Shown piece by piece: positions 3,898 to 9,964 of a stretch of 9,964 nucleotides of DNA. The translations under genes and the position numbers were made by a program. The notes beneath the pieces were generated by a model. It worked only from the letters and a program-made list of their open reading frames with translations. It ran no database searches and was not told the origin of the DNA. Origin of the DNA: Lachnospiraceae bacterium UBA4260 (GTDB lineage Bacteria > Bacillota > Clostridia > Lachnospirales > Lachnospiraceae); contig DGWK01000018.1 of assembly GCA_002395235.1 (NCBI GenBank), positions 1-9,964 on the forward strand, in the 5' to 3' direction. The stretch's first letter is position 1. Each line of letters opens with the position of its first letter.

Positions 3898-6021
3898 ATG
3901 GCCGAGAAAAAAGCAGCTGCAAAGGCAGCTCAGGAGCAGGTGGTGAAGGAAGTCAAGGAAGCGGCCGGCGCCGCAGAAGCCGAGGCTCCCAAAGCCGCCA
4001 AGAAGACCACCAGAACCAGGAAGACTACAGCGAAAGCAGATGCAGCCGAGAAGCCGGCAAAGAAGACAACCGCCAAAAAAGCGACTGCGAAAAAAGCCGC
4101 TGAGAAAGCTGCTGCGGAGAAAGCTCCTGCTAAAAAGACTACGAGGACCAGAAAGACCGCGGCTAAGAAAGCCGAGGCTCCTGTAGCGAACATTGAGAAT
4201 CCTGTAGTCACAAAGATCAAGGAAGGCGCAGCGCCGATCATTGAGAAGGTCAAAGAAGATGTGAAGGCAGAAGCCGAAGCACTTAAGGCGGACGCTGTTA
4301 AGACAAAAGCGGAAGTGAAGGCGGACGCTAAGGCAGTCGCAGAGAAGATCAAATCCGACGCGGCGGCAGTAGAAGCTGTCACCACAGAAGTCAAGGCAGC
4401 AGAGCCTGAGCTCGAAGTTGTCAAAGAAGTTCCTGTGGCAGAGGCCAAAGAAGAAGCTAAGGAAGAAGCTCCTGCGGCAGAGGCCAAAGAAGAGGCTCCC
4501 GCAGCAGAAGAAGCTAAGGAAGAGGCCCCTGCGGAAGAGGCAGCTCCCGCTGAGCCCGAACTGCCCCAGCCCAGAAGAAGCATCGCCTTCATTGGTTCCG
4601 AGTGCTATCCTTTCGTCAAGACCGGCGGACTCGGCGACGTCATGTACGCGCTTCCCAAGGCTCTGATCAAGCAGAACTGCGACGTCAAGGTCATTCTTCC
4701 CAGATATAAATGCATCCCTCAGAAGTACCAGGAGAAGATGGTCTACCGCGGTGCCTTCCACATGGACCTTTGCGCCGACGGACGCACCTACTATGTAGGC
4801 ATTATGGAATATGTGTGGGACGGCGTTGTCTATGATTTCATCGACAATGAAGAGTTCTTCAGCGAAGGCAAGCCTTATACTAACCTTGTCGACGATATTC
4901 CGAAGTATTGCTATTTTGGCAAGGCTGCGCTGGCGGCACTCAACTATATGGACTGGATCCCGGATGTGATCCACTGCCACGACTGGCAGGCGGGCCTCGT
5001 GCCGATCTATCTGCGCACCATGTTCGACAATACGCCGATCGCGCGCTCCAAGGTCATGATCACGATCCACAACCTCAGATTCCAGGGAATCTACAACATT
5101 CCCACCATCAAGTACTGGTCCGGCCTTCCGGATTATGTCTTCAACAAGGATGTGCTCAAGCAGGGATATGATGACGCCAACATGTTCAAGGGCGGCCTGG
5201 CATATGCCAACGTGATCACCACGGTCAGCGGAACTTACGCACAGGAGATCCAGACTCCTTTCTACGGCGAGAACCTGGATGCGCACCTGCGCTATCATTC
5301 CGGCAAGCTCCACGGCATTGTCAACGGCATCGACTACGATATGTGGAATCCCGCCGAGGACAAGCTCCTCGAAGCTCCTTACAGCGTAGAGGACGTCATC
5401 GCGAAGAAGAAAGCCAACAAGACCGCTCTGCAGGAAGAACTGGGTCTTGAGAAGGACGAGGGCAAGTTCGTCATCGGCCTGATCTCCCGTCTGACCAACC
5501 AGAAGGGCCTTGACCTTGTCAACGCGATCATTCCGGATCTGATCGACGGAAACACGCAGATCGTAGTTCTTGGTACCGGCGACGCCGTTTACGAGGATTC
5601 CTTCCGTTACTATGAGAACGCTTACAAGGGAAGTGTCTGCTCCAACATCATGTACGATGAGGGAAGAGCGCACAAGATCTATGCGGGCTGCGACGCCCTG
5701 CTGGTTCCTTCCCAGTTCGAGCCCTGCGGACTGACACAGCTGATCGCCATGCACTACGGCACAGTGCCGATCGTCCGCGAGACCGGCGGCCTCAAGGATA
5801 CGGTCGATCCTTACAACAAGTACACAGGCGAAGGCAACGGCTTCACATTCGACAGATATGAGTCCGGACTTCTTCTGGATGCCTGCAACAGAGCAAAGAC
5901 CCTGTACTTCGAGAACCGCGAAGGCTGGGATACCATGGTACAGCGTGACATGAACAAGGACGTCTCCTGGGAGGCTTCCGCGAAGCAGTACCGCGATCTG
6001 TATGTGCAGATGACACAGTAA
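3898..6021 (+). CDS. glgA: Glycogen synthase with a 227-residue charged N-terminal tail
   Basis: The GT5 catalytic part elongates alpha-1,4-glucan from ADP-glucose. It begins at about residue 228 (SIAFIGSECYPF) and is about 480 residues, the normal GlgA size. It carries KTGGLGDV (241-248), HCHDWQAG (359-366), NGIDYDMWNP (476-485), FEPCGLTQ (608-615) and ETGGL (628-632). The tail is Ala/Lys/Glu-rich in three zones. Residues 1-93 are basic and histone-H1-like, with KKTTRTRKT exactly twice (35-43, 79-87) and AKK/TAKK repeats. Residues 94-165 are mixed-charge with Lys-Ala heptad-like periodicity. Residues 166-222 are acidic with repeated EEAPA units. The ATG at 3898 has the only strong ribosome site, and the next in-frame Met lies after KTGGLGDV, so the tail must be translated with the enzyme. 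It appears monocistronic; no other glycogen gene is in view. The tail's role is unknown; polymer, nucleic-acid or partner binding are guesses. Confidence 0.93.
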   Translation: MAEKKAAAKAAQEQVVKEVKEAAGAAEAEAPKAAKKTTRTRKTTAKADAAEKPAKKTTAKKATAKKAAEKAAAEKAPAKKTTRTRKTAAKKAEAPVANIENPVVTKIKEGAAPIIEKVKEDVKAEAEALKADAVKTKAEVKADAKAVAEKIKSDAAAVEAVTTEVKAAEPELEVVKEVPVAEAKEEAKEEAPAAEAKEEAPAAEEAKEEAPAEEAAPAEPELPQPRRSIAFIGSECYPFVKTGGLGDVMYALPKALIKQNCDVKVILPRYKCIPQKYQEKMVYRGAFHMDLCADGRTYYVGIMEYVWDGVVYDFIDNEEFFSEGKPYTNLVDDIPKYCYFGKAALAALNYMDWIPDVIHCHDWQAGLVPIYLRTMFDNTPIARSKVMITIHNLRFQGIYNIPTIKYWSGLPDYVFNKDVLKQGYDDANMFKGGLAYANVITTVSGTYAQEIQTPFYGENLDAHLRYHSGKLHGIVNGIDYDMWNPAEDKLLEAPYSVEDVIAKKKANKTALQEELGLEKDEGKFVIGLISRLTNQKGLDLVNAIIPDLIDGNTQIVVLGTGDAVYEDSFRYYENAYKGSVCSNIMYDEGRAHKIYAGCDALLVPSQFEPCGLTQLIAMHYGTVPIVRETGGLKDTVDPYNKYTGEGNGFTFDRYESGLLLDACNRAKTLYFENREGWDTMVQRDMNKDVSWEASAKQYRDLYVQMTQ

Positions 6022-6054
6022 GACGCGTCAGCTCGGATTTTAGAACAACAACAG

Positions 6055-6097
6055 AAAACCTGCCTCACCGAAGGGTTTTCGGTGAGGCAGGTTTTTT
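6055..6097. terminator. Bidirectional terminator between glgA and murT
   Basis: A perfect 18-bp stem (6055-6072 with 6078-6095) has a 5-nt loop. On the plus strand it ends in TTTTTT (6092-6097) and terminates glgA, 33 nt after its stop. On the minus strand the same hairpin ends in TTTT followed by CTGTTGTTGTT, so it could also stop murT transcripts that read through the element at 6098-6261. Confidence 0.9.
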
Positions 6098-6261
6098 GTA
6101 ATTATACAGCACCCCGGGAAAAAGATCAAAATAAGGGCCGGGGAGCTCGCTCACCGGAACATTTTTGATCTTTTTTCCGGGGCGGACAAGGCGCGGAGCG
6201 CCTCTGGACGCCCACAGTCCCGAATGCAAAGCATTTGGGACTGTGGGTGCTGAGTAATTAT
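6098..6261. mobile_element. MITE-like multi-hairpin element with 8-bp direct repeats
   Basis: Direct repeats GTAATTAT at 6098-6105 and 6254-6261 flank inverted ends CAGCACCC (6107-6114) and GGGTGCTG (6245-6252). With the flanks, 6099-6111 pairs with 6248-6260, with two mismatches. Inside are three hairpins: 6112-6131 with 6163-6182 (20 bp, one G-U, 31-nt loop), 6189-6194 with 6198-6203, and 6211-6227 with 6231-6247 (17 bp, one G-U, AAA loop). The first hairpin starts and the last ends directly against the outer stem, so the unit closes as one multi-branch fold. It has no coding capacity. A non-autonomous insertion and a structured RNA are both possible readings. Confidence 0.55.
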
Positions 6262-6287
6262 ATTTTTTACCTGGGTGGAGGTGGAGC

Positions 6288-7667
6288 TCACTCCCAGAAC
6301 TCCTTGTTTCCGGTCTTGGGACCGAGCGCCGAGCGCAGCTCCATCATGGCCGTGTAGTTGGGAAGGAGGAAAGTAGTGCACTTTTCCTGTTCGAGCTCAT
6401 CGACGAGCTTCGTATAGTCCGTCACGAGCTCCATGCGGCTCTCATCGGCGCCCGCCCTCACAAGGCGGTCGTAGAGGTCCTGCGCCTTATCGCCGCAGAC
6501 GTAGAGCTTTCGCAGATAAGGATCTGTGCAGAGTTTCTCGTAGTCCGTGTTCTCGATCCAGGATATATCGTGGCCGTCGCCGGTCCTGTTGTTGAGGCAG
6601 AGAACGGCGTTGAAATCATCCTTAAAACTGGTCACATAGGTGAACGCCTGATTGCAGCCCGCCGGGTTCTTGACGAGGATCATCTGCAAAACGCTGTCGC
6701 CGAGGTGGAAGGTTTCCATGCGCCCGAAAGCGGACCGGACGTTGGAGAGCGCCTGAATGGCCTCCGAGACGGGAAGACCGAGGGCTTTATAGGCAGCGAT
6801 GCATGCGGCGGCATTGTAGACGTTGTAGACGGCGGGGAGGGAGACGTAGACTTCCTCTGTATTTTGGCCCATCTGCACGTGGAATGTGCTGCCGTTTGTA
6901 TCCGTGCTGTCAATAGAGGTGACCGCGACGTCGGGAGCGATGCGGCTGTATCCGCACTTCGGGCAGCGGAATCCGCCGAGGTGGGCGTAAATGTGGTAGT
7001 CATATTCGTAATCGCCGCCGCACTTGGGGCACTTGCCGGCGTCTGTCAGATCCACGTCGCCCTGCACGCCGACGCTGCTCTCAAGGCCGTAGCGGATCAC
7101 CTTATTGGGATTTCCGAGTGAGAGCGAAGAGGACTGCGTGTCGTCGGCGTTGAGGACCAGCACGGAGCCGGGGCTGAGCTTTACGCCTTTTCCAATCTCT
7201 GCCAGTGTGTTTTCGACGCTGCCGAAGCGGTCCGCCTGATCGCCGAACAGGTTGGTCACGACGATGGCCTTGGGATGGATCAGGGGAACGACCTGCTTGA
7301 GGGCGGCTTCGTCCACCTCCAGAACGGCGTAATGATTGCGCGGCCTTCCCAGCCAGTCGGTGTCGCACAGAAGGTCGGACGTGATGCCGTGCAGGAGGTT
7401 TGCCCCCGACTTGTCGCGGTGGCAGTCATAGCCGTTCTCGGAGAGGGCGTGCTCGATCATATTGCAGGTGGTAGTCTTTCCGTTGGTGCCCGTCACGACA
7501 ACGATCTCCATATCTTCAGCCGGAACAGAGAGTATGTTCCGGGAGATCTTCATGGCAATGGTTCCGGGGAGGGCGGTGCCTCCGCGGCCGGTCTTTCTGA
7601 GGACCGCGCGGGTCAGTTTGCAGGATGCTATGGAAAGCATAGCCTGGAGTTTATTAGGTTTCTTCAT
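6288..7667 (-). CDS. murT: MurT-type lipid II isoglutaminyl synthase ligase subunit
   Basis: MurT partners with GatD to amidate the D-glutamate of the lipid II stem peptide; MurT activates the carboxylate with ATP. The 459 residues show the Mur ligase P-loop TGTNGKTTT (59-67), SGANLL (87-92), LEVDE (116-120), LNADD (172-176), and the family's inserted Cys4 zinc ribbon, CPKCGG (213-218) and CPKCGY (235-240). The C-terminal DUF1727 part contains VKNPAGCNQ (332-340) and DGHDISW (364-370), the region expected to supply the Asp completing the GatD active site. The ATG at 7667 follows AAAAGGT (7682-7676) with 8-nt spacing. GatD, usually next to MurT, is absent here: downstream lies only the repeat element and convergent glgA. 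A UDP-MurNAc-tripeptide synthetase is less likely, given the zinc ribbon and the C-terminal domain. Confidence 0.9.
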   Translation of the reverse strand: MKKPNKLQAMLSIASCKLTRAVLRKTGRGGTALPGTIAMKISRNILSVPAEDMEIVVVTGTNGKTTTCNMIEHALSENGYDCHRDKSGANLLHGITSDLLCDTDWLGRPRNHYAVLEVDEAALKQVVPLIHPKAIVVTNLFGDQADRFGSVENTLAEIGKGVKLSPGSVLVLNADDTQSSSLSLGNPNKVIRYGLESSVGVQGDVDLTDAGKCPKCGGDYEYDYHIYAHLGGFRCPKCGYSRIAPDVAVTSIDSTDTNGSTFHVQMGQNTEEVYVSLPAVYNVYNAAACIAAYKALGLPVSEAIQALSNVRSAFGRMETFHLGDSVLQMILVKNPAGCNQAFTYVTSFKDDFNAVLCLNNRTGDGHDISWIENTDYEKLCTDPYLRKLYVCGDKAQDLYDRLVRAGADESRMELVTDYTKLVDELEQEKCTTFLLPNYTAMMELRSALGPKTGNKEFWE

Positions 7668-8058
7668 TCTTTTTTACCTTTTTACTGCCGCCGATTTGCG
7701 GCGGGATGAATTTGTGATCTGTTTTCTTCAGCGCCGCTTTGCGGATGCCGGCATTTGATGATGGGGCTGACTCGCTCCGCGGGCGTTGAATTGTAACTAT
7801 TGTGCATTTTAGCACTAGTTGCGGAAGTTTGGAACGGAATGTTTTTGCAAGAATGCATATATCTTTGTATCTGTCCACAGGTTATACTTTGATGATTGAA
7901 GCAAAAAGCGCATAAATATAACAATTCTATAAGGTTTGCACCAAAGCATGAAAAATGCCGGGAAAAATAGTATAATTATATAACTATGCATGATCCATGG
8001 TCACATCGCTTGTTTACTGCATTGTTTGCATACATAGGAACCGAAAGGAGAGTTGCCG
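7668..8058. other. Divergent murT-dxs intergenic region
   Basis: These 391 bases hold no supported gene. On the murT side, a 6-bp GC hairpin CCGCCG/CGGCGG (7688-7693 with 7699-7704) sits just upstream of the murT ribosome site. A related CCGCTTTGCGG lies at 7734-7744 and the palindrome ATGCCGGCAT at 7745-7754. A weak minus-strand -10, TAAAAT, falls within 7804-7816. On the dxs side a TATAAT at 7971-7976 is the best promoter element. The middle is AT-rich and unremarkable. Confidence 0.5.
7971..7976 (+). promoter_or_regulatory. Likely -10 element of dxs promoter
   Basis: A perfect TATAAT sits in an AT-rich stretch, 82 bp before the dxs ATG. No good -35 hexamer lies 16-18 bp upstream; TGAAAA at 7949-7954 is the nearest weak match. 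The promoter is therefore only partly supported. Confidence 0.45.
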
Positions 8059-9924
8059 ATGGCACTGCTCGATCAAATAAAAGGACCTAATGACATAAAG
8101 AAACTGTCGCCGAACGAATTAGACGCTCTTGCGGAAGAGATCAGACGTTTTCTGGTGCGAAATGTCAGCCTGACGGGAGGGCACCTCGCCAGCAACCTGG
8201 GAGTCGTGGAGCTCACGATGGCGCTGCACCTGGCGCTTGATCTTCCCAAGGACAAGATCGTATGGGATGTGGGACATCAGTCTTATACACACAAGATCCT
8301 GACGGGACGGAAGGACAAATTCATGACGCTGCGCCAGTACGGAGGCATCAGCGGATTTCCCAAGCGCTCGGAGAGCGATTGCGATGTCTATGACTCGGGG
8401 CACAGCTCGACGTCGATCAGTGCCGCTCTGGGCATGGCCCGCGCGAGAGACCTTCTGGGAGAGAAAAGGACCATTGTCGCCGTGATCGGAGACGGCGCCC
8501 TGACTGGAGGAGTGGCCTACGAGGCGCTCAATGACGCCTCCCAGCTCGGCTCCAACCTGATCATTATATTAAACGATAACAACATGTCCATTTCACCGAA
8601 CGTGGGAGGACTGTCCAGCTACCTGAGTGAGATCCGCACATCGGACGGCTATATCCAGCTGAGGGATAAGATCCACGATTCGCTGAGCGACGCCGTTCCG
8701 GGCGTCGTCAAAGGCATCAGCCGCGCCAAGCAGTCGCTCAAGTCGCTGATGGTCCCGGGCATGTTCTTTGAGGAGATGGGAATCACTTATCTGGGGCCCA
8801 TCGACGGGCACAATATTAAGAACATCGCAAAATCCATCGAGGACGCAAAGCGCGTCAACAAGACCGTCCTGATCCATGTCTGCACCAAGAAAGGAAAAGG
8901 ATACCTGCCCGCAGAGAGAAAACCCGCTCAGTTTCACGGGACGCCGCCCTTTGTTGTCAAAACAGGGCAGCCCGCAAAGGCTGTGAAGGCGGAGTCTTAT
9001 ACGGATGTGTTCTCCTCCGAGGTGCTCAAGATTGCGGAAGCCGATCCCGCGATGGTCGCCATTACGGCAGCCATGGAGGACGGCGTAGGCCTTCGCTCGT
9101 TCCATATAAGGCACCCCAGGCGATTTTTTGATGTGGGGATCGCGGAGCAGCACGCGGTATCGTTCGCGGCAGGACTCGCCGCCGGCGGTCTCAAGCCGAT
9201 CTTCGCCGTCTATTCGACCTTCCTGCAGCGCGCTTACGACGAGATCGTGGAGGACGTATGTCTCCAGAAGCTGCCGGTCGTGTTTGCCGTGGACCGGGCG
9301 GGCCTCGTGGGCGCGGACGGGGAGACCCACCAGGGAATCTTCGATCTGTCCTATTTCTCGTCCATGCCTGGCATGACGGTCATGGCGCCCAAGAACGGGC
9401 AGGAACTGCGGGACATGCTCCGGTTTGCCATGGAACTGGGAAGCCCCGCGGCCATCCGCTATCCGCGCGGCGCGGCCTATACGGGCCTTGGCGAGTTCCG
9501 GGCTCCGATTGAGGCCGGAAAAGCGGAGATGCTCTATGATGAGGGAGGAATCCTGCTTCTCGCAGTCGGAAATATGGTCAAGACGGCCCTCAAGGTCAGA
9601 GATGCGCTGAAAGAACTGGGGCTGAAATGTTCGATCGCCAACGCGCGATTTGTGGCGCCCATGGACACGGAACTGCTGCGGGAAGCGGCAGGAAAGTACT
9701 CCATGATCGTCACCATGGAGGAAAATGTGTACAGCGGCGGATTTGGAGAGCATGTCGCTGCTTGGTACGCGAGGCAGGGACTGAACGTGTCCCTTGTGCA
9801 GATCGCTATTCCGGATATGTTTGTGACGCACGGTTCTCCCGCGCAGCTTAGCAGGCTGACGGGGATCGATGCGGAGTCGGTCGTCGCTAAGATCCTGGGT
9901 GTGTCAGGGGGACGTATCAGCTGA
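8059..9924 (+). CDS. dxs: 1-deoxy-D-xylulose-5-phosphate synthase
   Basis: It condenses pyruvate and glyceraldehyde-3-phosphate to DXP with thiamine diphosphate and Mg, the entry step of the MEP isoprenoid pathway; DXP also feeds thiamine and pyridoxal synthesis. The length is 621 residues, normal for the family. Motifs are GHLASNLGVVELT (41-53), VWDVGHQSYTHKILTGR (68-84), GHSSTSIS (114-121), the cofactor motif GDGALTGG (144-151) to LNDNNMSI (171-178), then FDVGIAEQHAVSFAAGLA with catalytic Glu363 and DRAGLVGADGETHQG. I chose the ATG at 8059 because AAAGGAG (8044-8050) is 8 nt upstream; a TTG at 8053 is too close to it. The last codons (VSGGRIS) and the TGA lie inside a repeated hairpin (9900-9928). 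The xseA/xseB/ispA neighbours often found upstream in Clostridia are missing here, since a divergent murT precedes it. Confidence 0.97.
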   Translation: MALLDQIKGPNDIKKLSPNELDALAEEIRRFLVRNVSLTGGHLASNLGVVELTMALHLALDLPKDKIVWDVGHQSYTHKILTGRKDKFMTLRQYGGISGFPKRSESDCDVYDSGHSSTSISAALGMARARDLLGEKRTIVAVIGDGALTGGVAYEALNDASQLGSNLIIILNDNNMSISPNVGGLSSYLSEIRTSDGYIQLRDKIHDSLSDAVPGVVKGISRAKQSLKSLMVPGMFFEEMGITYLGPIDGHNIKNIAKSIEDAKRVNKTVLIHVCTKKGKGYLPAERKPAQFHGTPPFVVKTGQPAKAVKAESYTDVFSSEVLKIAEADPAMVAITAAMEDGVGLRSFHIRHPRRFFDVGIAEQHAVSFAAGLAAGGLKPIFAVYSTFLQRAYDEIVEDVCLQKLPVVFAVDRAGLVGADGETHQGIFDLSYFSSMPGMTVMAPKNGQELRDMLRFAMELGSPAAIRYPRGAAYTGLGEFRAPIEAGKAEMLYDEGGILLLAVGNMVKTALKVRDALKELGLKCSIANARFVAPMDTELLREAAGKYSMIVTMEENVYSGGFGEHVAAWYARQGLNVSLVQIAIPDMFVTHGSPAQLSRLTGIDAESVVAKILGVSGGRIS

Positions 9925-9932
9925 CACATTTT
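9900..9932 (+). repeat. Hairpin repeat, copy B, across the dxs stop codon
   Basis: An 8-bp stem TGTGTCAG/CTGACACA (9900-9907 with 9921-9928) encloses a 13-nt loop beginning GGGGACGTATC and is followed by TTTT (9929-9932). It matches copy A (minus strand, 654-626) in length and at 25 of 29 positions. The C-G pair of copy A is replaced by G-C here. The T tract is short, so termination would be partial. The dxs stop codon TGA (9922-9924) lies in the 3' arm. Confidence 0.75.
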
Positions 9933-9956
9933 GAGAGTGAAAAGGGCGTGTGAAAA

Positions 9957-9964
9957 ATGAGAAA
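9957..9964 (+). CDS. Start of a downstream gene (partial, cut by window end)
   Basis: ATG at 9957 followed by AGA AA is preceded by AAAGGG (9941-9946), 10 nt upstream. It lies 32 nt after the dxs stop, a spacing typical of co-transcribed genes. Only two full codons are visible, so the product cannot be read. In many Clostridia dxs is followed by a TlyA-type rRNA methyltransferase; that is context only. Confidence 0.4.

Noticed and set aside
3865..5754. Long open minus-strand frame opposite glgA, and a Ser/Ala-rich one at 3930-4592
   Set aside because: Both are shadows of the glgA frame. The low-complexity composition simply mirrors the Ala/Lys/Glu repeats on the plus strand.
6142..6293. Similarity of GGAGCTCGCTC (in the 6098-6261 element) to GGAGCTCACTC at the murT 3' end
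   Set aside because: It is an 11-bp near match centred on the palindrome GAGCTC; too short to claim a duplication.
7874..7886. DnaA-box-like sequence (CTGTCCACAGG) suggesting an origin
   Set aside because: It is a single imperfect match with no cluster of boxes and no dnaA or dnaN nearby.
8053..8058. TTG at 8053 as the dxs start
   Set aside because: It lies only 2-3 nt behind the AAAGGAG ribosome site, while the ATG at 8059 has ideal spacing and gives the usual Dxs N-terminus.

Overview
The window looks like a chromosomal housekeeping segment from a moderately GC-rich member of the Clostridia. The Lachnospiraceae are the best guess. This rests on protein character (a TrpRS of the GDRPTGRLH/KMSKS type, a type II thymidine kinase, a MurT-type ligase with a zinc ribbon, 1-deoxy-xylulose-5-phosphate synthase), strong AGGAGG-type ribosome binding sites and tRNA genes without encoded CCA. 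I recognised this from memory; no database search was possible. I see no phage, CRISPR, toxin-antitoxin or defence locus.

Layout. Positions 1-53 are a strong 20-bp-stem terminator ending an upstream unit. About 54-660 holds no convincing gene. It carries a 17-bp tandem repeat, a nested inverted repeat and two copies of a 38-bp repeat that sit in branched, cruciform-like structures. Next come two divergent tRNA genes, tRNA-Lys(CTT) on the minus strand and tRNA-Glu(CTC) on the plus strand, each with its own promoter and terminator. A plus-strand group follows: udk (uridine kinase), tdk (thymidine kinase) and trpS (tryptophanyl-tRNA synthetase), closed by a terminator near 3645-3675. Udk and Tdk are both nucleoside-salvage kinases. 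Short tandem repeats lie directly before both the tdk and the trpS start sites.

A separate plus-strand unit (promoter about 3722-3750, leader of about 140 nt, terminator 6055-6097) encodes a 707-residue glycogen synthase. About 227 of its residues are an N-terminal low-complexity tail that is first histone-H1-like and basic, then acidic. Convergent to it is murT on the minus strand, without an adjacent gatD. Between glgA and murT lies a compact 160-bp element bounded by 8-bp direct repeats and inverted repeats, with three internal hairpins. Divergent from murT is dxs, the entry enzyme of the MEP isoprenoid pathway, followed within 32 nt by the first codons of another plus-strand gene.

Most notable observations: (1) the charged tail fused to glycogen synthase, which internal initiation cannot easily bypass; (2) the MITE-like multi-hairpin element at 6098-6261; (3) a hairpin repeat present after tRNA-Lys and at the dxs stop codon, whose two copies differ by a compensatory C-G to G-C pair; (4) the paired branched repeats at 478-609. 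The genes themselves are conventional. The unexplained signal is mostly in small structured non-coding repeats.
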